The notes: generated by a model from the letters alone, not told the origin. A DNA stretch of 64,000 nt from Anseranas semipalmata (GCA_013399115.1 VXAA01003837.1:387571-451570); one strand, 5' to 3'; positions 43,431-55,605 are shown, counted from the stretch's first letter. Translations and numbers: made by a program.

Positions 43431-43760
43431 TAGATAGGCAAACATCAGATCTGTGACAAACTGTGCCACCAACATGTCAAGTAGGCAATGAAACAGAGTC
43501 AGTGACAAACCTGGCAAAGCCACCATGCAGCCAGCAGCAGACGTATTCAATTAGCCCAAGAGCCAATATCCAACCAAACACCAACCTAGCCAGCAAAAAA
43601 ATAGACAATAGACTACTTGTTCCATCAAACAGCTGAGTTAATAGCAAAAACGTGCAGGGAATGAGCAAGCAGCCAAAAACCCACGCCAGCCACTCAATAA
43701 GTCAATTAACCAAAGACCCACATAATCAACCACTTAAGCAGAGGCAAGCAAATAACTTGC
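43430..43760. repeat. Decayed tetranucleotide tandem tract
   Basis: A long A/C-rich, T/G-poor tract still keeps a four-base register in places. From 43684 the bases fall into GCCA-GCCA-CTCA-ATAA-GTCA, then ATTA-ACCA-AAGA-CCCA-CATA and ATCA-ACCA-CTTA-AGCA, with A in the fourth position of all fourteen units. Similar but phase-shifted runs occur upstream (CCAACCAAACACCAACC near 43570). It reads as an old NNCA/ACCA-type microsatellite broken by substitutions and indels. Confidence 0.55.
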
Positions 43761-43764
43761 AATG

Positions 43765-44110
43765 AGTTATTTATCCATTGAATTTCGCCTCTAGTTTTGC
43801 TTGGGCCATCTCTGTGAGCATGTCAAGTCCCTTCAATTGATTTTCAATTAATCTCATTTTGGCTTGTTTACTACATGGCTGGCCAAAAGTTAACATTTGA
43901 ACTGCGCTCATCTGTGATTGCCCAGGAAGATTACATGTTGCGTTCTCTCTAGTCTCAGATTAGATAAGTACGGTTTGGCCAGTGCATTCCAGCCCCCAAA
44001 ATGCTTGAACAAGACTGCTTGCTGTTAATCAGCCAGGACACAGCAATCATTATTCAAAGAAAGAGCTCAGCAAGCTGTTAGTGAGCACTTATCCAGCAAT
44101 CCAAGATACT
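43765..44110. promoter_or_regulatory. Candidate conserved non-coding element, homeodomain-site cluster
   Basis: This AT-richer island in GC-rich surroundings holds CAATTGATTTTCAATTAATC, CAGATTAGATAAG and GTTAATCAG, a dense cluster of TAAT/ATTA cores. It has no open frame of interest and no repeat signature. Enhancer function is inference only. Confidence 0.3.
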
Positions 44111-44859
44111 CATCTAAATAGTCCTGCAGGAAGAAGGCTCATGGTGCTGCTCCAGCAGGAGTGGGAAGCTCTCGTGACTTAATGTCAGTTTGAGAAGTGC
44201 CTCTGCTCCACGTGGGGACACAGCCAGGCCAGCTCTCTGGTCAGCTCTTTCCAGCAAGGGCTGGGGACATCACAAGGCTCTGGTTGCAGCTGGATGCTCT
44301 AGGTACCACCAGAGCATTAACAGAAGAGCAGCAACAACACTGGACAGCCCAGCCATCTGACCAGGACTCCCTGGAGCAGAGGCTGTGCTCCACATCCCAC
44401 CAGCCTTTGGGGAAAGGGCTGCATGGTGACCGCTGTCACCCCTGCCCCACACCAGGCTCTTTTCCGTCTGCTGTCACAAGACCACGCATCTTCTCAAGCA
44501 GATAGTCAAACAGGAGCCCAGACAAAACTCTCGCTGCCATGAAGCCAAGCCAGGCATGAATTTGGCCCATGCCACGGGTCACACCACACTACAGCATGCC
44601 AGACACCACCATGCCATGGCCATTCCTACACCAGTACTATGGAGGATGGGGAATGTACCATTCCTGGCTTTCCTCACCCCAAGTGGGCCAAGAAAAGCAA
44701 CAAACCACAGAGGCTGGCTGGGCAAGCTCCGAGCATGGCCCCACACAGCTAAGGGAGCTGTATATTAAATTCCTCTCCTCCCAGGGCTGCCGCGAGTGCT
44801 CTGCATCCAGCGCTGGCCGGGGAGGAGGCATGTGCTGCCGTCTCGGCGCTGCCAAACCA

Positions 44860-45130
44860 CATTGTCAACTGCTTCGCTGCTGCCTGTGAATCTTAATCCC
44901 GCAGGCAGTATATAACCAGCAGGAACAACACCATCTTTGAAGTGCGAAGTGGAATATCAGAAGAGTGCTACTATCTCCTGCCTCTCCGTGGGGCAGTCGC
45001 AGGGACTGTCAGATTAGCACTAATAGCACTTAGCTCGCTTCGGCAGCCAGCTGAATCAAGTGATCCTTACTTGCCCTTATGTCCTAATGAATCACATCTG
45101 ATTCCTCACCCTGCTCCTCGAGCACAGAGC
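44860..45130. promoter_or_regulatory. Candidate conserved non-coding element with TATATAA and TAATCC motifs
   Basis: The stretch contains TTAATCCCG, AGTATATAACC (near 44909), AGATTAGCACTAATAGCAC and CCTAATGAATCACATCTGAT. These are bicoid/paired-type and other homeodomain cores in a non-repetitive, non-coding segment. The TATATAA could serve a local transcript, but no exon model can be supported. Confidence 0.3.
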
Positions 45131-45408
45131 AGCCAGATGATGCTCACACAGCAGCACAGCTCAGACCTCGCTGCTTTTGCACTCGGGGGGCTGGGCAGAA
45201 ATCTCTGCCCTTGTTACCTTTGGAAATCTGGCCTGTGTTTTTCATCTAGATAGCCCCTCTCCCAGCTCCCACTGCAGATTCAGTTTGGAGCTCAGCTTAC
45301 AAAGAGAACTGACCTCTCAAAAGCCAAGCTCGGCTGCAAGCATTGAGCTTCAGCTTCGAGACCAAACAAAACCACCGATTTCACATTATTTCAATACAGA
45401 ACTATAAA

Positions 45409-45466
45409 TCAGCTCAGCCTTGGCTTGACTTGAGGCCAAGGCTTGACTGAAAGGTTCATGAACCTT
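45409..45466. other. Hairpin followed by a perfect 16-bp palindrome
   Basis: AGCCTTGGC (45416-45424) and GCCAAGGCT (45435-45443) form a nine-base stem with a ten-base loop. Seven bases later comes AAGGTTCATGAACCTT (45451-45466), a perfect palindrome. Its core GGTTCATGAACC is two RGTTCA half-sites as an inverted repeat without spacer, the arrangement bound by some nuclear receptors. Confidence 0.6.
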
Positions 45467-45639
45467 AAGGAATCCTTTGACGAGCTTGATCTGAGATTCA
45501 AATTTGTAATGAAACCCCAAAACAGTGAAGTTCTGCTGGTTTCATGTAATTTCAGGTTTTGTTGTGAACATTTCATGCAGCTCTGGGGACACAGTTACAC
45601 CAACATAAACCCAGTTACTCCTTAAAAAAATCAATAGAG

Positions 45640-48570
45640 CTGGCCTGGATTCATGCCGGTGCAAGAGCAATCAACCCAGCCCAGAAAAAGGGTTATTTTT
45701 ATTCCTTGGCTTCTGTTTTCCTAGAATCCACCCAATAAAAGTTCCCAGCCTCAGTCCAGACTGTACAAATGCAAATGCCAGTAGAGCATAAACCTTAGCA
45801 TATGTCTGGAGGAATTTGTGTAAATCAACAGGGTTACTTCATCTGTAAGAGACTGCTCTGTCTCATGTGCAAATCGATCAAGTTAAATGAAAACCAAGGA
45901 GAACCCAAGGACCCCTCTGCTGCTGGGGTCAGGGCTCCTCCCAGACCCCAACTCCTGCTCAAATCTGCAAGTGCTCCGAGGGGTTTCACTAAAAATGGTG
46001 ATTTTCTGGGCTGGTGTCCTAAGATGTAACTGTTGCTGAAGGGCAGAACGATCATCATGTCCCAAACCCACGGCAGGCAATAAGCTGTGGATGTCCCGCA
46101 GCCCCAGTGGCTGGCTCTCTGCTGGCCCCAGTGGGGTGGTGCTGGACTCTCCAGAGCTCAGGTCAAGCTTTTTCTAAGTGATTTCTCATGGACTCCCAGC
46201 AAGCAACTAAGTTTGTGCTCTGGAAGGAAAATGCTGCAGGGCTCAGGGGATGCTGTTCTCCACCCTCATTAATTTTATAGCATATCTGCAATGGTGGGGC
46301 AGCATCAGGTTGCTCCAGGTGGGAGACTTGATGCTGGGTGCTGGGCCAAAGCCCACTGAGCTCTCTGTGCCAGGAGGGAATGCATCCTGCAGGTCCAGCT
46401 GGGTGGCCAACCATCAGGTAAGGTGCTGCTGCTCCTCTGCTCCCTGGCCTCCTGCTTGCAAAACAGGGAAATCACAGGGTCTGATGCCTCGTGCACAAGT
46501 GGAACAGAGTGTGGCAGGCCAGGTGGCCACCTCCATCCCTCCGCAGTAACATCAGCCCTTTCAGCAGAGCCGCTCCGGATGCGCTCTGAAGCAGCGTTTG
46601 GCCTGGCACCAGTTACCGCTCCTTTCCATGCCAAGCATTTCCCACAGTAAGACAGCAAAGAGCAGGAATTCCCTGTGTTTGCTTATTTTGAGAAACCTCT
46701 TACTGCAGAGGTTAAAGACTGGCAGGAAGCTGGAGCTGTGTTTACCCACAGGCTTGCAGCAGCCCCAGAGGTGCTGCAAGGAAGCACTCCTGCTCGCCTG
46801 CTCCCCATCTGCACCCCAGCCACCCCAAAGACTGGCAGGCAGCTCTCCTCTCGCAGCTCCTTCTTGTCCCCAGACACACACTGCCTTTCCTAGGCTTATC
46901 TCAGCCTGCCGGATCTACCTGCCCTTCCTTTAATCCCACACCTGCTCCCAAGCGCTGGGGTACTTTGATGCATGCTCCCTCCCATGCACTGGGAAGGGAG
47001 GCTCCTACAAGGCAGCCTGGCCATCGCTTTGGCAGTCATCTTCCTCCTGGAAGACCTCTGCTGTCCCTGCTAGGCTCTTCAGAGGTGTTAAGAGTGATGT
47101 CCTCACTCCCTGGTGGCACCTTGCTGCCCATCCAGTGCAGATGCACTGAGATTTTTTTTTTTTAATTATTATTATATTTTAAGTGTTTGCCCACAAAAAA
47201 AGTATCTTCAGTCTGCCCTTTGATTTGAATGTCTCCAGGTCTATTCATGCCCATCCCAGAGGGGTTTGAGGGGTTACCCCTTGGGGGGCTTTTGGTGCTG
47301 GCAGTGCTGAGCCAGGCTGGCTCCCTCCCACGTGCCCTGGGCAGGCTGGGAGCAGGTTTTGGCAGTGACCCCCTGTGCTGGCTGTGGGGCTCATCCCACA
47401 GGGTGCCACATAGGCAGGTTTCCTCATTCCTGGGGATGCTGGTGGGGTGAAGGGGCCAGTACAGCTGAGGCTCTGGGATTCCCAGCCACCTCGGCCATGT
47501 GCTGACAGCACCATGCAAGGAGGCAGAGGCCTCCTGAGAGCACAGGACTGAGCCTTCTGTGGCCATGCTGCACCTGCCCAGCACTTACAGGGCTCTCAGT
47601 GCAGGCCTTAATACATGACCGTGGCTTCTCATGTCAGCGGTGCTGCCCCAGCTCATGATCCCAGCCCACACAGTACCTGCCTCCTACCCGTTCTGGAACC
47701 TCCCTCTGAAAAGGGGGAGACCTGCTACACTATCAAGATAGAATTCCAAACCTCAGATGCCAGCTCAAACTATAGGAGCTGAACCCACCTCCAAGTAGAA
47801 GTAAAACTCAGTGCTGAGGGGTACCCACCTTATTTATCATTAACACTATTAGCACTTGGACTATATTTTTCAGAAAAAAAAAAAACACAACAGTAAAAAA
47901 ATATTGGCTCTTGTCCTACCAGGAGTGAAGTCCAGGAGAAAGATGGTGACCAGGTAGAAGCCACAACGTTATCAGGGAGCAGCATGACCATGTGTCCCCA
48001 TTAGGCTGCAGCAGGAGCTAGAGGTGACCCCAGCACAGGGGGCACCTGCACTGGTGGGGTGCAGCCCCACAACACCAAAGAGCAGGCAGAGCTGGGGCTG
48101 AGATTAAATAGAGCTCGGAGCCATGGAGGGGGTGTGGGTGGGGGCCCAGGTGAGGCCGATCGGGACAATTAATGTGCATCAGGGTGCGTCTGAAGGAGCA
48201 TTCAGGGCACCTGGCAGACGTAGGTCCAACACTGATGCACCTGGGGGAGGCTAGCCCAGGTGTTTTAGAAGCACCAAACATTTTGGGGTCCATCTCCCCT
48301 CCCTGGCACATGGTACAGAAGAAAGTCAGAGCTCCTGGTGTTCGTCCCCTCCTTGGCAGGGCTGTGCAGCCGTGCCGGGGCCAGCTCCATGGGTTTGCCA
48401 CCCCATAGCATTGCTGAGCATCCTCTGCGCTCAGCCAGGGCTCCCCCCGCTGCGCTCCTGGCAGGAGCCTGCACCCGCAGCCCCCACTTCCAGGGAGGGA
48501 CTCCGGGTCCAGTGCACTGCAGCAGACACCAGGATTTGGCCCCTGAGCGCTGTGCATGAGCGGGGAGGAC
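45640..48570. other. Intergenic DNA, no supportable gene
   Basis: No exon, RNA gene or repeat family stands out. A T-run followed by AATTATTATTATA lies at 47152-47175, and an A-run at 47874-47885. Open frames here are short and without recognisable domains. Confidence 0.5.
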
Positions 48571-48574
48571 CCGT

Positions 48575-49020
48575 TGGGGAATAATGAGTTATTCAAACTG
48601 GATACGAGCTACATTTTATCTTATTGGAATGGGTTCGGAGGTGATGTAATCACTCAGTGCGCTCGTACGCTTGGGACCGGGACGAGATGCTGTTTATCAT
48701 GAGCTGACAAGTCAAGGAAGGATGCGAGAAAACGATCTGGGACTTCCCATGCAGGCTGTGCTGGAGCTCTGGGCTGAGACGTGACTGGAAGCTGCGAGGA
48801 TTAATGGCCCCGTTGCTGCTGTACAAGGCGTGAATGAATGAAATTCTGTTCCCCTTACAAAGGAATGCCATTAATTCAAGGGGAGATAGTCCAGATTTTT
48901 CTTCAGTGTGATGAAAGCAGAATTTGGCCCTTGATCTCGCAAAGAAAATGCCTGTCTAGCGAGTTTTGAGGCGCTTCTTTCCATTTCTCTTTTGATTTGA
49001 TTACGTTTTCCCCTGTAGGA
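48575..49020. promoter_or_regulatory. Candidate conserved non-coding element
   Basis: About 440 bp of balanced composition stand out from the GC-rich surroundings. They include GATGTAATCACTCA, TGTTTATCATGAGC, GAGGATTAATGGC and CATTAATTCAAGG, sites of homeodomain, GATA and forkhead type. No frame is open throughout. Function is not demonstrable from sequence. Confidence 0.3.
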
Positions 49021-49983
49021 ACCTTTTTTCCAGTGAATGCAGAGAGGAAGGAAGGGAGAGAAGGGCAGGAGACCGGAGGGTGGGAGAAGGGGCTGAGCCG
49101 AGGGGAGCCGTGCCCGGGACAGGAGGAGCTGCTCCCCGCCGGGGAGATGCCGGGTGCACAGCCCTGGGCCGGGAGGTCTCCAGACCCTCTTTGGCTGCAA
49201 TTGAGAAGTGAACACCCGGTGCGACTCAAACTGCTCCTGTTCGGTTTGGTGCAGAGCGGAATTTGGGGCAGGAGGGGCCCAGCGGGTCCGTGTTTGCTCC
49301 CATTCCTCTTCCTGCGCAGTTTTGGGATGCTAGGGGAAGCAGGGGGTGGAGGTGCCTGCGGGGGTGAAGTGCTCCCTTGGCTTGCAGTGGCTTCGGGAGG
49401 CAATGCCATGGAGAACGGCATGGGGGCTGTGGCCTGGGCCCGGGTCCCCGCTCTCCCGCTGTGCCGAAGGGGCTGTGCCATCCCCGGCGAGGCAGCGGGG
49501 AGCAGTGCCCTCGCTGAAACCACACAGGATGCAACGTGTCCTCCTCCCCACGCATGTCCCTTTGCCAAGCGCATGGGGTGCCGGAGGTGCCACCCTGCCA
49601 CCGCTCTGCTGCACCCGAACCGGGGCTCAGGGTTTGGGTCCCATTGGGCTCCCAGCAGCGGGGTGCTCTGGGACCCCGCCAGAACACAATTCGGGAGCAG
49701 GTCCTGCTCAAGCTCCTTAACCTGCAGCTTTGCCTTCCATCACAGTGGGGAACTTCTAACTCCCTAAATGAACCAGCGGTGCCTTTCCTTACGGAGCAGC
49801 TGACACGGAGACTCTTTGCAGCGCATCACCCGGAGCGGGGGCAGACCCCTGGGCTCCCTGCCGAGCCGCACCATATGCCATGTAGCATCACGTTGGCCAC
49901 CCGAGTCCTGCTAGGAGCTTCTTCTCCCCGCTGGCAGGACACAGCGGTACGACAATGTACAAGCAGAAGCAGCAGATGTTTGT

Positions 49984-50002
49984 AAAAAAAAAAAAAAAAA
50001 AA
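49984..50002 (+). repeat. Poly-A run (A19)
   Basis: Nineteen consecutive A bases are followed by G-rich unique sequence. I see no retrogene body upstream, so it is a simple repeat and not clearly a retroposition tail. Confidence 0.85.
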
Positions 50003-52084
50003 GAGGCAATAATCCAGAATTTTGCTGATATAAACACAATACCAGCACTGAACACAACTCAAGGAAGACTAAAACATCCCAAAGACATAAAACATCAGGC
50101 CCCCTGGAGAACCTCCAGGCTACATGCGCTGAAATCCGTCAGCCTCTGAGAAATGAGTGCTTAACCCCTTTTCAATCTCTTTGGCAGTCCAGTTGCTGAA
50201 GATTTATAGCGGACTCTGAGCGAGAGATGTTCCCCAGCGTGTCCTGCCTCTTTAGATAGGGATGAGAAAGTGACGGGTGCTGAGTGCTCTGGTCCCATCC
50301 TGGTGGCACGCGTGGTTCCTTCCTTGCTGCGTTCCCGCAGCTCGCCCCATCACCCCCGCCTGCACCCCCGCCCCATCTTCTGCACCCGCAGAGGTGATGA
50401 AGGCAATGGGACCACACGGTCCGGGTGCTGGGAATTCCCCTGCGCTGGCCCCGCTCCTTCCCCAGCCCTAATTATGGTGGTGCTGCGGGGACCAGCCCGG
50501 CACGGCCGGATCCCGGGGTCAGGCTGTGCTCCGCGGGCCAGCTCTGCTCCGGAGACAGCACTGATGCATTTTGACAGGACTTAAGGACACCTGCTACTTT
50601 TGGAGATTTTTCCCTTTTGCCAGGGCGTGTTGACAGGGGCAGACACCACTTGAGGGTGTTGAGGAGGGAGATCCCCGAGACATGTCAGGAAGGATTTTTC
50701 CCGGCTGCTTACCCGACGGTGAGCGATGGGCACCGGCGGGACGGCGCGGCTCTCGCGCTGCAATCGTAGGGCCTAGCTTGCTTTTCCTAGCTGCTGTTAT
50801 GAGCCCTGACTGTATTCTTTTTAATGGCACTTTAAAACCAATTAGTAGCTTTAATTTATGGAGACCACACACGTGCCCAACCCTTGTGTTTATGCTGGAT
50901 GACTTCCATCTTGGAGCCTTTCTTGGCTTTCTGTCCAACCCCAGGATGCTTCCAGGACTCCACCTTCCCCTGCCCAGCCCCAAGGTCCCAGGGGAGCCGA
51001 GGACGATTCACGGCCAAGGGATCAAGAGGGGAACGGAGCTACCACGCTTCCCACCCTCCTCCCCCTGCCACCCAGGGAAGCATCCCGAGCTGAGTGGGGA
51101 ACGTGCTCCAGGCACAGGGGGAGACTGGTGGGGCTGGGTTAACTTGAGTTAAGCCATAAAGAGACTCCCATTTGGTTCTGCTCCATGGGTGCAACACCAA
51201 GAAGGGTGAACTTCTTCCACGTCAGCGCCAAGCCTCGTGGCCTCAGATGCTGCACCATGACAGATCTAGCGGTCCGGATGGATGTGCTCCAAACGGACAC
51301 TGGAGAGCAAACCTCTCCAAGCTGTAGCTCTCCTTCTGGGCTCATCGCTGGGGCGATGCTGTGCAGGGAGGGCAGGTCTGAACCGCACCGGCTGCCCTGG
51401 GCACGGCAGAGCAGCCGCCTGCTTCAGCAGGTCCTTGGTGGGAGCAACGGATCCCAGCGAGGGCTGGAAGATGTTCCTCAGCCTGGGGGCCACCATTTCA
51501 TCCTGCCCTGCTGCAGAGCTCCCTTTGGAAAGCACCTGGCGGAGTGACGTAGAGCCACGCTGGCCAGATCTCCCTGCGAGCTTGCAGACACGTTATATAG
51601 CGAGTGGGAAACGAAGGCTGCTCCCAGCCCCGTTCCCTCTCTGCACACTACCCACGCTCCCCCTTGCAGGCATTCCCTTGACCTGTTCGTGGAGTTTATC
51701 GGAGGGGCAGCCGGGGATTCGGGAGGCAATGAAGGTGCTTGCTGTCTTCTCAGACTGCTCCCCACCTCTCCAGGAGGTTTTCTCCAGGGCAGCGTGGCGG
51801 GACCGCATCGGGAGGGCTGGAATGGACCTCGCTGCACATCTCGGATCCTCCGTCTGTGCTTTCACCTGCAACAGGCACAACAGAAATGCACCTGATCTGA
51901 GAACCTCGGACGGGCCCTTTCAGCACCTCAAAGCAGCTGACTATCTGTTTTACCTCCTTCCTCTCTTTGCTCCAAAGCCTGGACGCTTGCTTACGCCAAG
52001 TCCGGTTCTCATCACATCTGCTCTTTCAAGGAGTTGGGAGGTCTGAAGCCCAGTCAGCCCCGGAGTCAGGACTCTGACATCTGC

Positions 52085-52150
52085 TCCAGCCTTGCCTATG
52101 AGTCACTTGGGGAGCTTGGGAAAGTCACGTAACTGTTCCCAGCCAGCGCA
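52085..52150 (+). repeat. Possible MIR core fragment
   Basis: GCTTGGGAAAGTCACGTAAC resembles the MIR core (CTTGGGCAAGTTACTTAACC), preceded by TGCCTATGAGTCACTTGGG. The match is short, and a repeat-library search is needed. Confidence 0.35.
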
Positions 52151-54445
52151 GCTGCCTGCTGGGGTGGCGTGAGTCCCTCCCCGGCGGGCCCCGCTTGGCC
52201 GCCCTCCTCCAAGGCTTCACCTCCGAGCACCTTCCAAGCACTGTGAGCCCTTCCGACGGAGAGAGCCTTGCAAACGCCCCATGGTCTCGTGCCCTACACC
52301 TGTGCCAGCCCATCTGCAGGGCAGGAGGACATGGAGATGCTCCGTGTAGTCTTGCAGCAGCCTTCAACAGGCACTCAATTGACACTGTGCCATTTTGTGG
52401 GATTTACCTACCTGTGGTCCGCTCCATCCCATTAGTTTAGTGAGATTTCAACTATTTTATTGCATTTGCTCCTCGGGACCAAAACGTGCTCACAGCCTCC
52501 CTGGCATCAAGCTGGAGAAATACCGCCAGCCCCAGCTTTACGCCAAGATTAGCCGAGCAGAGCCTGGCCCTGTGTGTGTTAATTGTTCACAGACTCATTA
52601 CTGCCCTTCCCGCTCTTTGTTGTTCCCTTGGCCAGGCTGGGCTGGAAGCCACTGCCCGCGTGAGCGCGGGGGCCCGAGCAGAAAAGCGCTGCAGGAATTG
52701 GAGCTGGCATCTCCCAGCCAGGGGTTGTTGCGGGGGATTTTGTTCCACCGCCTCTGCTGGGTCTTTGTTTTTCCATCTCCATCCAATGTAATAAACTCTT
52801 TCACGTGTCGCAAAGTCCTCCGGACGGAGCTCGGGAGCTCGGCTGCTGCTCGCCGTGCCCCCCCCTTGGGCATGAACTACCCCTCTGTCTCCAGACTGCC
52901 ACGTCTGTCTCCAGGTCAAGGTGCAACCTCAGCACCCACACCACAGCAGAAGGTCAAATTCTCCTAAAAACTGGGTCTGTCATGGCCTGGATCTCTCTGG
53001 GTCCTATGCTGCATCCCAGGAAGAAAAGCTACACTTGTGTTTTGGGGGGATTACTGCAGAATTAGGGGCTCCCCAGAAATGGGAGCTGGTTGTCACATCT
53101 GGGCCAGGGAGGAGGCAGCCCCCAGCAGTGGGGTTGCAAGGAAAAGGCTGGGCTGGGAAACTGTGGAGCAGGGGGCGAAGGGAATAAATAGCCCAGAGTC
53201 CCAGGTCAGGGTCAGGCCATCCAAAACCTCATCCTGACTTGGGTGCTCAGACATGGAGCCAAGTTTCCTGGAAAATCACGGTTTTCCAGCTTTGCTGGGA
53301 GGCACTGGAGGACCAGGCTGTGGCCCAGGTGGAAGCCTGCCGGCTCCTCTCCTTCCCTGCACATCCCCGCGTCTGGCAAGTGCCACCGGCGGGACGCAGA
53401 GAACAGACACTCCGTGGCAGAGACACTCATGTCCCTCTGGTGTTTGTGAGCCCAAAGCTGCCCCTCTGCCTCTGCTGCGTTTTGGCTTCGCTTCCCCGAT
53501 GCTGTAAATAAAAGCGAGGATAAAGAAATAATAATATTAAAAAAAACCCACGTAACAAATCAAAATGACCCTGTCTGTGAATGAAGGGAAAGAAAAGGCG
53601 TTTCCCTCCCTGGAAGTCTCGAGAGCTTCCAAAAATAGTCTCCAGCCCCAGCCAAGGCGAGCACAGCCGGGGTTTGCTCGGCCAGCGCCAGTGCTGGGAG
53701 CAGCCGCGGAGCTGCAGCGCGTCCCTGTCCTCCCGATCCTGCCCCGCTCCCATGTCCCTGGCCGGGCGGGCTTCTGGCCCTCGGACAGGGCAGCGAACAG
53801 GGATGGGCACCCCTCGGGCACCGCGGGGCTGGGACCATGCCCCAGATGTCGGTGCCCAGCTCCCTCCCAGCCCTCTTGGGGCAGACCTAGCGGGTTTCCC
53901 TGGTTTGCCCAGGAGCCTCCCGTGCTGTGCTGGGGTCTCGCGATCGGCTGCTTTCTGCCCCGAGCGCCCCGGCTGGGGTTGGGAGGGTGCTGGGGTGGGG
54001 GGGTGCTGGGGGACTTCTGCCAAGCCTCGTGGCTGTCCCTGCAACGTCAGAGGGAGAGAGGAAACCATGAGCACAGCAGCGGGGCTGGGGATGGAGATCA
54101 GGGCTTGGCCCCACTGGCTCAGCCCGCAGGGACCTTGGCACCCCCTCCCCGGTGTGGGAGCACCCTGCAGGGGCAGCGACGGTGAACCAGGAGAGGGGGA
54201 GGCAGAGCTGGGAATGCTCTGGAGCCAGGGGGCTGCCTGCGAGCGGCCGACGGCCTCCCTGCTCCTCCGGCTGAAGGCACGTTCCTCCCCTCACCCGGCG
54301 TGCCGCAGTCCAGAGAGAGCGTGCACGAGCGCTCACGTCCTCCAAGAGCCCCAGCCGGTGGCCAAGAGGCTCCAGATGTTGGAGGAGCTGCACACAGCTG
54401 CCGGCCAGCAGCGGCAGAGGGGAAAAAGAAACAAAGCATTGACAC

Positions 54446-54542
54446 CCTTTCCTTTCCTTTCCTTTCCTTTCCTTTCCTTTCCTTTCCTTTCCTTTCCTTT
54501 CCTTTCCTTTCCTTTCCTTTCCTTTCCTTTCCTTTCCTTTCC
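54446..54542. repeat. CCTTT pentanucleotide microsatellite, 19 perfect units
   Basis: Positions 54446-54540 are nineteen uninterrupted CCTTT units followed by CC, a pure polypyrimidine/polypurine tract. Such mirror-symmetric tracts can form triplex DNA. The perfection of the array suggests recent expansion and length polymorphism. Confidence 0.97.
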
Positions 54543-55605
54543 CATGACACCTGACCCCAGCACAGCCGCAGGACATCCCTGTGTCCCCTCCATCCTCCTC
54601 GGTACATCCTCCTTGTTCCCAATCAACCAGGAAAAAAGGGACTAAGCTCCTCCTGATGCGTTAAGGAAATCACCCCCACCCCTGTGCTGCTGCTACTCAC
54701 AAACTCTCGCTCACTTTTCGGGGGCTGCTTTCCTCTCTCAGCCTCTCCCGTGCTGCTCCCCAGGTGCTGGGAGCAGAAAGTGTCCCCAAGCCCCACGCCA
54801 CCTCCCCACGTCCCAGCTCCTGCTTGCTCCACAAACCGTGCCCCGTCCTGTGTCTCACCCCGGGAAGGGCGGATGGGCCCCGTGTGCCTCCCAGCCAGCC
54901 CCGGCATGACCAGGGGAAGAGAAAATCTCCCTGAATAACGGGATGGGAGCCCCGTGAGCTGGGCTGTGCCGCTGCACGGGGCCTGCCTGTTTGATGAGAG
55001 CATGGAGCAGGAATGCCGGGTATTTCCTCCTGCTCCCAGCGCTAGAGCAGCCCCAGGTAAGGGGAAAGGGCAGACAAGGGACCGGTGCAGTTTCCCCACA
55101 TCAACTTGCACCGAGGAGCTCGGGGCAGCCTCCAAAGGCAACAGGCAAAGCTGCAGGGCTGGAAGAGAGACTGTCTCGCTGGTGAGATACGGATCTGATG
55201 CTGTCAGCCCAAACGGGAAAGGAAACAGAGAAAAAAGCCTGCATGAATTGCAGGAGGTTTTATTCAAAGATTAGATCCATCCAAAGCTTTCTGAAGTGTG
55301 GGAGCTGGGAAGGGAGATGCCTCAGAGGGGGCCACTACTCCCAGGCTCTGTATTTAAAATGAAAGCGTTTCCTGGGCCATCAACCCAGGGGAGGGTTTTA
55401 CAGGGGCTCCAGAAATGTGGGGGTCCTCGAACCCTCTGGTGCAACCTCCTTCTTGGCAGCGGTGGCCACCCCACATGGGAGCAGCCCAGGGATGGAGAGG
55501 AGTCCCCCCCTTGAAAGCAAAGGGGGGATGCAGGGACGGAGAGACACCCGCTCCCCAAAGTTGAATTCAGGTCACGGTCTCACTGCCCCTTGCTTTTGTT
55601 CCTTC
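54543..55605. other. Intergenic DNA, nothing recognised
   Basis: GC-rich single-copy-looking sequence with no splice-consistent exon chain, no repeat and no RNA gene visible on either strand. Confidence 0.5.

Larger units (their letters stand above)
49021..54445. other. Intergenic DNA with short repeats and one further element-like island
   Basis: No gene can be supported. There is an A19 run at 49984-50002. The 50760-50890 island (TTTTTAATGGC, AACCAATTAGTAGC, TTTAATTTATGG, CACACGTGCC) again clusters homeodomain cores with an E-box. The segment 52085-52145 resembles the core of a MIR-type SINE. Long plus-strand open frames at 53565-54645 are GC-driven; one of them runs into the CCTTT array and gains an F-L-S-F-P repeat. 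Confidence 0.5.

Noticed and set aside
53581..54645. 354-codon open frame ending in F-L-S-F-P repeats
   Set aside because: It is extended by the CCTTT microsatellite, whose period of five keeps frames open. The opposite strand is equally open. No family resemblance.
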